Part shown: positions 17,077 through 25,970 of the stretch, one piece after another
Layout of the letters: every line of letters begins with the position of its first letter
Numbering within the stretch: position 1 is the stretch's first letter
NCBI RefSeq assembly: GCF_003337575.1
Contig: NZ_QPJM01000002.1
Span: forward strand, 248,001 to 312,000
Direction of reading: 5' to 3'
Length of the DNA stretch: 64,000 bases
DNA from: Phyllobacterium bourgognense
GTDB lineage: Bacteria; Pseudomonadota; Alphaproteobacteria; Rhizobiales; Rhizobiaceae
Position numbers and translations under genes: made by a program
The notes under the pieces: generated by a model
What the model was told of the DNA's origin: nothing
Seen by the model: only the letters and a program-made list of their open reading frames with translations
Database searches by the model: none

Positions 17077-17928
17077 CAGCAGAGATGACGTATCCCAGCG
17101 TTTGCCGCCCATAACCTGAACATCCTTGTAGAACTGATCGACCAACGCAGTTACCGGCAATTTGGCATTGTTGCGGTTGGCTTCGGCGAGGCAGATGCCG
17201 AGGTCCTTGCGCATCCAGTCGACCGCAAAGCCGAAATCATACTTTCCGGCATTCATTGTCTTGTGGCGGTTTTCCATCTGCCACGAACCGGCGGCGCCTT
17301 TGGAAATCACCTCGATGACTTTTTCGATATCGAGACCGGCTTGTTTACCGAAGTGAATGCCTTCCGCAAGACCCTGGACCAACCCTGCAATACAGATCTG
17401 ATTGATCATTTTGGTCAATTGTCCGGCACCGGCCGGTCCCATCAGACCAACCATCTTGGCGAAGGACTCGATGACCGGTTTTGCCTTGTCGAATGCGTCT
17501 TGTTCGCCACCGACCATAACGGTAAGCGCACCATTTTCGGCGCCCGCCTGACCACCGGATACGGGAGCATCGAGAAAGTGGAAGCCATGCTCGCGGGCTT
17601 TCGTGTCGAGTTCCCGGGCAACTTCAGCGGAGGCTGTAGTGTTGTCGATGAAAATGGCGCCTTTCTTCATCGACTGGAATGCGCCGTTTTCACCGATCGT
17701 CACCGCGCGCAGATCATCATCATTGCCAACACATGAGAAGACGAAATCTTTGTCCTTTGCCGCTTCCTCCGGCGTTGGCCCGTAGGCGCCACCAAATTGC
17801 TGGGCCCATTTCTTTGCCTTCTCGCTGCTGCGATTGAAGACTGTAACGTCATGGCCGCCGCGCGATTTCAAATGACCCGCCATCGGATATCCCATGACGC
17901 CAAGACCAATAAAAGCGACTGTTGCCAT
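17056..17928 (-). CDS. NAD(P)-dependent oxidoreductase, 3-hydroxyisobutyrate dehydrogenase family
   Basis: A 290-residue beta-hydroxyacid dehydrogenase. The Rossmann motif FIGLGVMGYPMAGHL is at residues 6-20, the substrate-loop signature DAPVSGGQAGAENG at about 119-132 and the catalytic-Lys segment GAGQLTKMINQ near 170. Substrates of this family include 3-hydroxyisobutyrate, tartronate semialdehyde and related acids; the sequence alone does not decide which. GAGGAAA precedes the ATG by seven bases. It stands alone, with the penicillin-acylase gene divergent. Confidence 0.9.
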   Translation of the reverse strand: MATVAFIGLGVMGYPMAGHLKSRGGHDVTVFNRSSEKAKKWAQQFGGAYGPTPEEAAKDKDFVFSCVGNDDDLRAVTIGENGAFQSMKKGAIFIDNTTASAEVARELDTKAREHGFHFLDAPVSGGQAGAENGALTVMVGGEQDAFDKAKPVIESFAKMVGLMGPAGAGQLTKMINQICIAGLVQGLAEGIHFGKQAGLDIEKVIEVISKGAAGSWQMENRHKTMNAGKYDFGFAVDWMRKDLGICLAEANRNNAKLPVTALVDQFYKDVQVMGGKRWDTSSLLARLEKK

Positions 17929-17985
17929 TCCCTAGTTTCCTCTGTCAGATAGGCCGTGTGATGAGCATCGGGGGACGTTAGGACA

Positions 17986-20445
17986 ATGCGGCGGATCATC
18001 AAAGGCCTATTATGGATTGTTTTCTCTCTCATCCCCATCGCATTGCTCGGCACGGTCCTCGGTTATGTCTGGCTCGCGCGCTCGGTAGCGCCCGCCACCG
18101 GCGAGATGGTGCTTGCGGGTTTATCCGCGCCGGTCACTGTCACGCGCGACAAGAATGCGGTCCCGCATATTAGCGGTAACTCGGTTGAAGACGTTCTGAC
18201 CGCTCTTGGCTTTGTTCATGCGCAGGAACGCCTCTGGCAAATGGAAGTGAACCGCATGGCGGGACAGGGACGCCTGTCCGAGCTTTTCGGCGACAAGACC
18301 ATCTTCACTGACCGCTTCATCCGCTCGATCGGCCTCTATGAATCGGCCCAAAGCTCCGCCGCGTCGCTGGACGAGGCGGACCGGAAGAAGATTGACGCAT
18401 ATCTGCTTGGAATCAATGCGTTTATTGCCGAAGCGGGGTCGACATTTGGTTCCAAATATTCGCCGGAATTTGTCATACTGGGCCATACACCGGAAAAATG
18501 GACTCCCGCTGACGTTATTGTGACGTTGAAATTGATGTCGGTGACACTGGCCGCCAACATCGATGACGAAGTGTTGAGATTGAAGTTTGCCCGTCTTGGC
18601 ATGAGCGATGCGGAGATCATCGATTTGCTGCCGCCGGTGCCGGGTGATACGCCACCGTCTTTGCCGGACCTGCGCCAGGTTCTCGGATTACCCAGCGGCA
18701 CTCTCAAGGCGGGCGCTGCGGAAGCGGAAAGACAGTTTGCGACGTTGAACGACATTATGTCCACCGGCGCTTCGAACAATTGGGTCGTAGGTGGCGCCCG
18801 AACCGAGACCGGGAAGCCAATACTAGCCAATGATCCGCATTTAGGCCTGACGGCACCCTCTCTCTGGTATCTTGCGCACCTGCAGGTCAAGAATGACGAT
18901 GGATTGTCGAAAAACCTCGTCGGCGTGACTCTGCCGGGAGCACCCTTGGTGTTGCTCGGACGTAATGACAAGGTGGCGTGGGGCTTCACAAATACCGGAT
19001 CCGATGTTCAGGACATTTTTGTTGAGAGGATCAATCCCGCCAATCCCGATGAATACCAGACACCTCAGGGTTTCTCACCTTTCGAAAGAAAACCCGTATC
19101 CATCAAGGTCAAAGGCAGCGACACCGTAACCTTTGACCGCAGGACCACACGTCATGGTCCGGTCTTGCCTGCGGATTATCGTGGGCTCGATCATTATCTA
19201 CCGGATGGCACTGTTGCAGCCTTGTCCTGGACTGCTTTGGCTGGCGATGACAAGACCATCTCGGCCGGATTGAAGCTTTGGGACTTCGCGAATGTCGCTG
19301 ATTTTCAGAACGGGATGCGCGACTTCGTAACGCCGATGCAGTCAATCGTGATCGCAGATGCCGATGGAAATATCGGCCTGATTGCTCCCGGCAGGGTGCC
19401 TGTGCGTGATCCTGCCAATCAAATCATAGGACGAGCACCATCCCCGGGTTGGGACTCCACCTATGATTGGAAGAGCTTTATTCCCTATGAGCAATTGCCA
19501 CGGGTCTACAATCCCGCGGACAATGTTCTGGCAACTGCGAATACGAAGATTGTCGATGCGAGTTATCCGCATTTCCTCACCTTCGACTGGGACGAACCTT
19601 GGCGCTTCGAGCGTATCAAAACGCTAATCTACGGTGCGAACCAGCAGACGCTGGAGACCAACAGCAAGGTTCAGGGGGACGCCTTGGACAGTGCTTACGC
19701 TGCGTTGGCTCCCGTCATGCTGAGACTGGTCGATGGACGGAATGATGTCGACCTCGATATTACCAAACAGTTGCAGGCCTGGGATTTTGTCGAGGACCGC
19801 AAGCGCATCGAGCCGCTGCTGTTCAGTGCCTGGCTGAGGATGGCGACGAAGCGTATTCTTGAAGACGATCTTGGCGACGCCTTTCCATCCTACTGGCAGG
19901 GCCATGTCGACGCCATGTTGCGCTGGCTCGGCCCAAACCCGGCGCGCGATTGGTGCGATGACGGCCGCACGCCGGAGAAAGAGAGTTGCGGCGATATTCT
20001 TGCACTGTCACTCGCCGATGCGATCAAGGATCTGGAGACACGTCTTGGTTCAGACCGGTCCAAATGGACTTGGGGCACGTTGCATTATGCTTATGGAGCA
20101 CACCGGCCATTTTCACAAGTTAGCCCCCTCGACCAACTCTTCAATGTCACCGTACCTGTGTCGGGCGGTGCCTATACGCTGAATCGCGGCAAGTCGTCGT
20201 TTATGGATGAAAGCAATCCGTTCCGCGTGGCGCACGGCACCAGCTATCGTGGGCTGTTCGACCTCTCCGATCTCAATCGCTCGACCTATATCCAGACGAC
20301 TGGCCAGTCTGGAAATGTATTTTCATCGAACTATCGTGATTTCGCTCAAAAGTGGGCTGACACGGAGGCCATCACCATTCCCACCGATGAGCGAGACTAT
20401 CAGGACGGTTTGCTCGGCGTGTGGCACGTGAAGCCAGAAGAATGA
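17986..20445 (+). CDS. Penicillin acylase family protein (Ntn hydrolase)
   Basis: An 819-residue precursor. An N-terminal hydrophobic segment (about residues 9-30) acts as signal or anchor, so the enzyme is periplasmic. The family cleaves itself before a nucleophilic Ser; here this is Ser263 in STGASNNWVVGG, followed by ILANDPHLGL, giving an alpha chain of about 230 residues and a beta chain of about 557. Other family marks are GVTLPGAPLVLLGRNDKVAWGF and the late MDESNPFRVAHGTSYR. Natural roles include acyl-homoserine-lactone or other N-acyl hydrolysis, and the substrate is unknown here. Confidence 0.9.
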   Translation: MRRIIKGLLWIVFSLIPIALLGTVLGYVWLARSVAPATGEMVLAGLSAPVTVTRDKNAVPHISGNSVEDVLTALGFVHAQERLWQMEVNRMAGQGRLSELFGDKTIFTDRFIRSIGLYESAQSSAASLDEADRKKIDAYLLGINAFIAEAGSTFGSKYSPEFVILGHTPEKWTPADVIVTLKLMSVTLAANIDDEVLRLKFARLGMSDAEIIDLLPPVPGDTPPSLPDLRQVLGLPSGTLKAGAAEAERQFATLNDIMSTGASNNWVVGGARTETGKPILANDPHLGLTAPSLWYLAHLQVKNDDGLSKNLVGVTLPGAPLVLLGRNDKVAWGFTNTGSDVQDIFVERINPANPDEYQTPQGFSPFERKPVSIKVKGSDTVTFDRRTTRHGPVLPADYRGLDHYLPDGTVAALSWTALAGDDKTISAGLKLWDFANVADFQNGMRDFVTPMQSIVIADADGNIGLIAPGRVPVRDPANQIIGRAPSPGWDSTYDWKSFIPYEQLPRVYNPADNVLATANTKIVDASYPHFLTFDWDEPWRFERIKTLIYGANQQTLETNSKVQGDALDSAYAALAPVMLRLVDGRNDVDLDITKQLQAWDFVEDRKRIEPLLFSAWLRMATKRILEDDLGDAFPSYWQGHVDAMLRWLGPNPARDWCDDGRTPEKESCGDILALSLADAIKDLETRLGSDRSKWTWGTLHYAYGAHRPFSQVSPLDQLFNVTVPVSGGAYTLNRGKSSFMDESNPFRVAHGTSYRGLFDLSDLNRSTYIQTTGQSGNVFSSNYRDFAQKWADTEAITIPTDERDYQDGLLGVWHVKPEE

Positions 20446-20446
20446 T

Positions 20447-21067
20447 CTAGGTGAGGGCGGTCATCACCGTCTTCTGGTAGGCAGGACGCAGCTTCAAACG
20501 TTCATACCAGGATTCAAGATGGGGATGATCCGGGCGCTCAATAGGCATTTCGAACCAAGCATAGGCAAAGCAGCCCACGGGAATATCGCCAATGCCGAAC
20601 TGTGAGCCTGACAGATAGGGCTGCGAGGCAAGCGCGGTATCAACAATAGCGAATAGTCTGCCACAAGCCTGAAGTCCTTTTTCCATAGCTGCATTATCGC
20701 GTTCTTCTGCTGACATACGCACCCGATTCCAGAACAAGTCGCGGAAAGGACCGGCTAGGGTGGACGTCGCCCAGTCCATCCATCGTTCCGCTTTCGCCCG
20801 CGTTGCTGCATCATCGATATAGAGCGTCGACTGTCCATACTGTGCGGCGAGATAGCGAACGATCGTGTTACTCTCCCACAGCACCAGATCCTTGTCCTCC
20901 AGCGTCGGTACCAGTCCGTTCGGGTTCATTGCCCGATAGGCAGGATCGGATACAACGCCATAAGCGCCTCCTGCAGGGATGTTTTCGTAAGGAACGCCGA
21001 CTTCTTCGGCGGCCCAAAGCGCCTTCTTGACGTTGGTCGAGTTGGTACGGCCCCAGATTTTAAGCAT
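20447..21067 (-). CDS. Glutathione S-transferase family protein
   Basis: A 206-residue GST with the N-terminal domain start MLKIWGRTNSTNVKKALWAA and the glutathione-site segments NGLVPTLEDKDLVLWESNTI and VRYLAAQYG. The C-terminal helical domain contains LSGSQFGIGDIPVGCFAYAW. The Ser in the RTNS stretch is a candidate activating residue. The ATG at 21067 gives the correct domain start. The gene ends 2 bases from the convergent penicillin-acylase gene and lies downstream of the amino-acid transporter on the same strand (23-base gap), so it may be its last gene. Confidence 0.88.
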   Translation of the reverse strand: MLKIWGRTNSTNVKKALWAAEEVGVPYENIPAGGAYGVVSDPAYRAMNPNGLVPTLEDKDLVLWESNTIVRYLAAQYGQSTLYIDDAATRAKAERWMDWATSTLAGPFRDLFWNRVRMSAEERDNAAMEKGLQACGRLFAIVDTALASQPYLSGSQFGIGDIPVGCFAYAWFEMPIERPDHPHLESWYERLKLRPAYQKTVMTALT

Positions 21068-21090
21068 GGCAGATTCTCTTTGGTTTGGTC

Positions 21091-21927
21091 TCAGCGTATG
21101 AGATGACGCGTGATGCGACGCTCCAACCAATCCCAGATATGTCGAATGATTTCCACCAAAATCAGATAAATGATTGCAGCCCAGAGATAGGCCTGGAAAT
21201 CGAACGTTCTCGAATAGGCGAGGCGGGTGTAACCCATCAGATCGTAGACTGTGATCAGCGCAACAATTGCTGAACCCTTGATCATCAGGATGATCTCGTT
21301 ACCATAGGGCCGCAATGCCACGATCAGAGCTTGCGGCAGGATAACCTTCCAGAATGTAACGAATTTGGAGATACCGAGCGACGCCGCTCCTTCCCATTGG
21401 CCGAGCGAAACGCTGCGAACCGCGCCACGCAATATTTCAGCCTGGTAAGCGGCTGTGTTGAGTGCAAACGCCAGTAGAGCGCAGTACCAAGCCTCACGGA
21501 AAAACGTCCAGAGACCAACTGCTTCCAGTTGGGGCTTGAATGATCCGAGGCCGTAGTAAAACAGAAAGACTTGCGCGATGAGCGGTGTTCCCCGGAAGAA
21601 ATAGACGTAGGCGTAGGCGATGGACGATGCGATGCGGTTTTTGCTCATCCGGCCAAGGGCCACCGGTACCGAAATCAACGCGCCGAGCAGGATCGACGAC
21701 CCTACAAGCCCGATCGTGGTCTTGAGGCCCGCAAGATATGTGGGGCCGTATTTCTGTATGAGCTCGGGGTTCCAGGCACTGTAGAGATAGACCAGTAGAC
21801 CTGCGAGAAGAGCGATCCAAAGACTGACAAGCAGATGGCCGACGACCCGGCTTCGGGTCCATTTTTTTGGCGGCGCCGGAGGACGCATAACGGTCGCTGG
21901 CCGTGCGTTGATGAAGCTTTCCGTCAT
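21091..21927 (-). CDS. Polar amino acid ABC transporter permease (HisM/ArtM type)
   Basis: A 278-residue inner-membrane permease with the conserved coupling loop GAASLGISKFVTFWKVILPQ and the family-typical RGTPLIAQVFLFYYGL segment. The start at ATG 21927 overlaps the preceding permease stop by 4 bases. An N-terminal extension of about 30 polar residues precedes the first helix. With the neighbouring permease it would form the channel for a periplasmic binding-protein importer. No ATPase gene is visible in this cluster. Confidence 0.9.
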   Translation of the reverse strand: MTESFINARPATVMRPPAPPKKWTRSRVVGHLLVSLWIALLAGLLVYLYSAWNPELIQKYGPTYLAGLKTTIGLVGSSILLGALISVPVALGRMSKNRIASSIAYAYVYFFRGTPLIAQVFLFYYGLGSFKPQLEAVGLWTFFREAWYCALLAFALNTAAYQAEILRGAVRSVSLGQWEGAASLGISKFVTFWKVILPQALIVALRPYGNEIILMIKGSAIVALITVYDLMGYTRLAYSRTFDFQAYLWAAIIYLILVEIIRHIWDWLERRITRHLIR

Positions 21928-22637
21928 CGCTTTGCCCCGCTCTTGGCCGATGAGCGTTCGATCGCATCGATGACAAAGGACGAAAGAATGGCGAGCACGA
22001 GATAGATCATGCAGGCTGCACCAAAGAACAGGAAGGCGTGCTTCGTAACACGAGCCGCAACGCCGGTCTGGCGCAATATATCCGCAAGTCCAATGGCCGA
22101 AACCAGGGCTGTGTCCTTGAGCAGGATCATCCACAGATTAGCCAGCCCAGGGAGCGCGATGCGGATCAATTGCGGTAGTATGACCTTGCGCATCGTCTGA
22201 CCGCTGGAAAGTCCAATGGCATAGCCGCCCTCATACTGGCCCTTCGGTATCGCACGGAATGCGGAAAGGAACACTTCGCTGGCATAGGATGAAAACACGG
22301 CGCCTAGCGCGAACATGCCGGCAATGAATGAATTGATTCCAATCGTGCCTTGGTAACCAAGCAGCTGCCCCAGCTTCTGAATGCCGATCTGCGCGCCGAA
22401 ATAGACTACGAACAAGGTGAGGAGCTCAGGCAGGCCCCGAAAAATAGTCGTGTACATGTTTGCTGCGAGTTTGACAGAACGTTCGGGTGATTGCTTGCCA
22501 AGTGCGACGAAGAAGCCGATCGCCAAGCCCACCGGTAATGTGGCCAGCGCGAGACTGACTGTCACCAGAACGCCGCTTGCAATGCTCGGGCCCCAACCGC
22601 CCTCGCCAAAACCCAGTAACGCTATTGAGCCTTCCAT
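21924..22637 (-). CDS. Polar amino acid ABC transporter permease (HisQ/ArtQ type)
   Basis: A 237-residue permease with FRGLPELLTLFVVYFG near residue 65 and the coupling loop GYAIGLSSGQTMRKVILPQ near 145. ATG 22637 is preferred, while a TTG six bases earlier is in frame; neither has a strong ribosome site. A 129-base spacer with two hairpins separates it from the binding-protein gene upstream, a usual way to keep binding protein in excess. Confidence 0.9.
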   Translation of the reverse strand: MEGSIALLGFGEGGWGPSIASGVLVTVSLALATLPVGLAIGFFVALGKQSPERSVKLAANMYTTIFRGLPELLTLFVVYFGAQIGIQKLGQLLGYQGTIGINSFIAGMFALGAVFSSYASEVFLSAFRAIPKGQYEGGYAIGLSSGQTMRKVILPQLIRIALPGLANLWMILLKDTALVSAIGLADILRQTGVAARVTKHAFLFFGAACMIYLVLAILSSFVIDAIERSSAKSGAKR

Positions 22638-22654
22638 AGGCAACTTTCATATTT

Positions 22655-22736
22655 GCGGGCTGTTCCCCATGGCTCTTTTTCTGAGCCCGCCCGTCATTTT
22701 TATTCAAAGTCGTGGATGGCGGTGTGATCCGCCATC
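22655..22736 (-). promoter_or_regulatory. Pair of hairpins between binding-protein and permease genes
   Basis: One hairpin has an 8-bp stem GATGGCGG/CCGCCATC (22715-22722 with 22729-22736) and a 6-base loop. A second has GCGGGCT (22655-22661) pairing with AGCCCGC (22684-22690) across a 22-base loop. Neither has a U-run on the minus strand, so I infer mRNA stabilisation or attenuation of the upstream transcript rather than full termination. Confidence 0.45.
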
Positions 22737-22766
22737 TACATTTCATACCAAGTCAGTGCGTTCGGC

Positions 22767-23558
22767 TCAATCCTCGCCGCCGTAAACGTCGATCTTGAAG
22801 TACTTGTCGTTGATTTCCTTGTACTTTCCGTTTGCACGGATCGCCGCAATGGCCGTGGTGAATTTGTCGGCCAGCGCTGTATTGCCCTTCTTGACCGTCA
22901 CGCCGGCACCTGGGCCGTGGATTGCGGGATCAGGCGTAATCGTGCCAAGGAGCTTGCAGCAAGAGCCGGCGTCGCTATCGAGCCACTGGCCCAAAACAAC
23001 GACGTCATCCATAACGGCATCGATGCGGCCATTGGAGATATCAAGCTTGTACTCGTCCGAAGTCGGATACATCTTGATATCCGAACCACTATACTTGGCT
23101 TGGGCGTAATTCGAATGGCTGGTCGACCCTTGCACACCCAGAGTTTTGCCCTTCAGGGAGTCTGGTGTGATGTCCTTGATATCGGAATCCTTCGGTACGG
23201 CAATCGCCGGTGGCGTGTTGTAGTACTTCTTCGAGAAGTCGACTTTCTCCAGGCGTTCGGGCGTAATCGACATGGACGCAATGATCGCATCGAACTTGCC
23301 TGCCTGTAGAGCCGGAATCATGCCATCCCAATCCTGGGATACCCATGTGCATTCGGCTTTCATTTCTGTGCAAAGCGCATTGCCGATATCGATGTCGAAG
23401 CCTTCAAGCTTGCCGTCGGGGGTCAGATTGTTGAAGGGCGGATAGGCTCCTTCGGACGCGATTGTGAGTTTCAGTGCGTCCTGCGCGTGTGCCGCGCCCA
23501 TGGAAAAGGCTAGAGCTGCAGCGGAAATCGCGAGTACGAGACGCTTAGTGGTACGCAT
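22767..23558 (-). CDS. Amino-acid ABC transporter substrate-binding protein (lysine/arginine/ornithine type)
   Basis: A 263-residue periplasmic protein with a signal peptide ending at AHAQ (about residue 26). It has the binding-protein family 3 sequence: ASEGAYPPFNNL, GFDIDIGNALC, the QDWDGMIPALQAGKFDAIIA segment, and ITPERLEKVDFSKKYY. These match the HisJ/ArgT/OccT subgroup for basic amino acids or opine-like ligands. It leads a minus-strand transporter cluster whose ATPase is absent locally. Confidence 0.92.
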   Translation of the reverse strand: MRTTKRLVLAISAAALAFSMGAAHAQDALKLTIASEGAYPPFNNLTPDGKLEGFDIDIGNALCTEMKAECTWVSQDWDGMIPALQAGKFDAIIASMSITPERLEKVDFSKKYYNTPPAIAVPKDSDIKDITPDSLKGKTLGVQGSTSHSNYAQAKYSGSDIKMYPTSDEYKLDISNGRIDAVMDDVVVLGQWLDSDAGSCCKLLGTITPDPAIHGPGAGVTVKKGNTALADKFTTAIAAIRANGKYKEINDKYFKIDVYGGED

Positions 23559-23786
23559 TTATTTGAACCTCTCTTTTATAACCCGGCTGTTCCCCTATTT
23601 TTCTGGACAGCCTTCCGGGTAAGGTCGCAGTTTATGTCACTGCTCCTGACATGGATATTCCCACTAGTTCTCTTTTAATTGCAACCGGGAATCGTGCGTC
23701 GCCGAGCGAATATGATGGTCAAAATCACATAATTATTTTGGGCGTTATACTTTTGTTGCGCACGCATTAGGTGAAAACGTTATTTT

Positions 23787-24305
23787 CTAACGCTCCTGTT
23801 GCGAAAGCTCTGTTTCGCGTTCAATCAAATCGGCCAAGGCAGCAATATCATCAAGTTCGTAGACCGGGACTTTCTCGTCCGGAATGGGGTAATCGCTGGC
23901 GATTGCAACGATGCTTGGATCGCCTGTCGTCAATCGTTCCCCTGACCGGCCTTCGGTACGGCGGGTTTCGATCTTCTTGTGCCCCTCGCGCTTGTAGCCT
24001 TCGACCAGGATAAGATCACAGGGCGCGAAACGGGCAATGATATCAGTCAGCGTCGGTTCGCCTTCATTCACCAGCTCATGCATGAGCGCCCAGCGGCGAT
24101 CCGAGACGATGGCCACTTCGCCGGCACCTGCCTTGCGGTGACGAAACGAGTCAGTGCCCTCCTTGTCGATATCGAAATCGTGATGGGCATGCTTCACGGT
24201 CGAAACCTTCCAGCCCCGGCGGGTCAATTCGTCGACGAGTTTGACGGTCAGCGTGGTTTTTCCCGAGTTCTTCCAGCCGGTTATCCCGAATATGCGAGGC
24301 GTCAT
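23787..24305 (-). CDS. mobB: MobB, molybdopterin-guanine dinucleotide biosynthesis adaptor
   Basis: A 172-residue GTP-binding protein that assists MobA in attaching GMP to molybdopterin. The P-loop GITGWKNSGKTTL is at residues 6-18, followed by STVKHAHHDFDIDKEGTDS, and ILVEGYKREGHKKIE near 105. The start at ATG 24305 overlaps the mobA stop (ATGA). The 228-base region between it and the binding-protein gene shows no gene. Confidence 0.93.
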   Translation of the reverse strand: MTPRIFGITGWKNSGKTTLTVKLVDELTRRGWKVSTVKHAHHDFDIDKEGTDSFRHRKAGAGEVAIVSDRRWALMHELVNEGEPTLTDIIARFAPCDLILVEGYKREGHKKIETRRTEGRSGERLTTGDPSIVAIASDYPIPDEKVPVYELDDIAALADLIERETELSQQER

Positions 24306-24934
24306 GGTACAGCACTCCACCGCTCCCGGGCTTCGGCAATATCTTCGGGTGTATTGATGTTGAAGAACGGGTCGAGAGACGCTCCGGATTGCGTTGTCAT
24401 GATCGGGAATTCCGCAATCTTGTGCGGATGGCCCTCGATCCAGGCAACGACACGGCGGTTCTTTTCGTTGCTCAACCAACGGCGAAGATCGCTCTTGAGG
24501 AAAACTGGCCAGAGGCCGAAAACCGGGTGCAGCCTGTTTCCAGAAGCTGCGACACCTATGTGCCCTCGGGGAGCATCTGCGACAGCTTGGCGTAATGTAT
24601 CAACAAGATTGTCGGGAAAGAATGGCGTGTCCGTTGCCACCGTCACAATGTGGGTGAACGGCAGCGCCTGATTGTTTGCCCACTCCATCGCAGCCAGAAC
24701 TCCGGCAAGGGGCCCGGCAAACCCGTCAATGTCGTCGGGGATCACGGGAACCGGCAATTCCGAAAATAGTGTCGGCTCGTTATTGCTGTTCAAAGCTACC
24801 GGTTCGATCTGCCGCGACAAACGCGCATAGACATGATCGATCACGCGCCGGTCGCCAAACGGCAGCAATGCCTTGTCAACTCCGTCCATCCTTCGCGATT
24901 GACCGCCAGCCAGTATTATACCCGCAATTCTCAC
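24302..24934 (-). CDS. mobA: MobA, molybdenum cofactor guanylyltransferase
   Basis: A 210-residue nucleotidyltransferase that makes the MGD form of molybdenum cofactor from Mo-molybdopterin and GTP. The N-terminal signature AGIILAGGQSRRMDGVDKAL and the VATDTPFFP segment near residue 100 are diagnostic. It starts with GTG, two bases after the end of the DMT transporter gene, and overlaps mobB. Confidence 0.93.
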   Translation of the reverse strand: MRIAGIILAGGQSRRMDGVDKALLPFGDRRVIDHVYARLSRQIEPVALNSNNEPTLFSELPVPVIPDDIDGFAGPLAGVLAAMEWANNQALPFTHIVTVATDTPFFPDNLVDTLRQAVADAPRGHIGVAASGNRLHPVFGLWPVFLKSDLRRWLSNEKNRRVVAWIEGHPHKIAEFPIMTTQSGASLDPFFNINTPEDIAEARERWSAVP

Positions 24935-24936
24935 GT

Positions 24937-25917
24937 CTAGACTCCATCAGGCGACGTCGCCGCCGCCGTTGTCGTTGCGACCGGCTTCAACCGGCCGACG
25001 ATGCGCTCACGGTAAAGGGTATAAAGGCCGCTGCCAATCACAACGATGGAGCCGATGATCATGGGGACATCCGGCAGATCGCCAAAAAACAGATAGCCGA
25101 GCAAGATTGCCCAGATAAGACTGGTGTAGCGGAATGGAGCAACGAAGGCGATTTCGCCTTCCCGCATGGCTAGAATGATGAAGTGATACGCAACCATGAC
25201 GCAGCAGGCCGCAAGTGTCAGCAGCAAGATGTTTGTCAGTGACATCGGCGTCCATCCGCCCAGCGGGCCGATCATGCCTATTCCGGCAAGTCCCACACCT
25301 ATCGAGGTTAACGCGGAGATCATCAGTACCGGGATAGTTTTCGGGACCTTGCGTGTCGCCAGATCACGCATCGAGGCAAAAATCACTGTGACAACGATCA
25401 GAAGAATGTATGGGCTGACACCGTTATGGCTCGGCCGAACGATTATCAGTACGCCGATGAATCCAATAATGATTGCAATCCAACGCCGCCAGCCGACCGG
25501 CTCACCAAAGAACAGCGCCGCTCCGAGGGTCACCACTAGGGGCAGGGCCTGCAGAATTGCCGAGGTCAGTGCGAGAGGCACATGAACCAGGGCGACAAGG
25601 AAGCTGACCGTGCCCACCACTTCGCCGATGACGCGCAAGATGGTCATTTTATGCAGGGCTTCACGCAGCGGAACCAGCATGCCCTTATGCCAGGCGAGAG
25701 CAAGGATAAGAATGGTTGAAATCGAGCTGCGTACGAGCATGACTTGGCCCATGTTCATGTCTTCCGCAACGAATTTGACCGTTGCATCGTTGAACGTGAA
25801 ACTGGCCATGCCGATGGCCATGAAAAGACTGCCACGCAAATTGGGAGATAGCGCCAAGATGTCAATTCCGAATGAGAAAGCGATTCTCCTCCAGAATCGC
25901 TTCTTTAGATATATCAA
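24937..25917 (-). CDS. DMT superfamily (EamA) transporter
   Basis: A membrane protein of up to 326 residues with ten transmembrane helices in two EamA repeats; the first begins SPNLRGSLFMAIGMASFTFN and a typical FGEPVGWRRWIAIIIGFIGV closes repeat one. Substrates of this group are metabolites that cannot be named from sequence. The start is unclear: the outermost TTG (25917) lacks a ribosome site, an in-frame TTG lies at 25857, and a strong GGAGGAG (25886-25892) has no standard in-frame start at normal spacing. It is embedded between moaA and mobA. Confidence 0.85.
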   Translation of the reverse strand: MIYLKKRFWRRIAFSFGIDILALSPNLRGSLFMAIGMASFTFNDATVKFVAEDMNMGQVMLVRSSISTILILALAWHKGMLVPLREALHKMTILRVIGEVVGTVSFLVALVHVPLALTSAILQALPLVVTLGAALFFGEPVGWRRWIAIIIGFIGVLIIVRPSHNGVSPYILLIVVTVIFASMRDLATRKVPKTIPVLMISALTSIGVGLAGIGMIGPLGGWTPMSLTNILLLTLAACCVMVAYHFIILAMREGEIAFVAPFRYTSLIWAILLGYLFFGDLPDVPMIIGSIVVIGSGLYTLYRERIVGRLKPVATTTAAATSPDGV

Positions 25918-25970
25918 TCTGTGCTGATCAGTGCATCTGGAATGTTCTGGCGAGGTGGGAGCCCGAGGCT

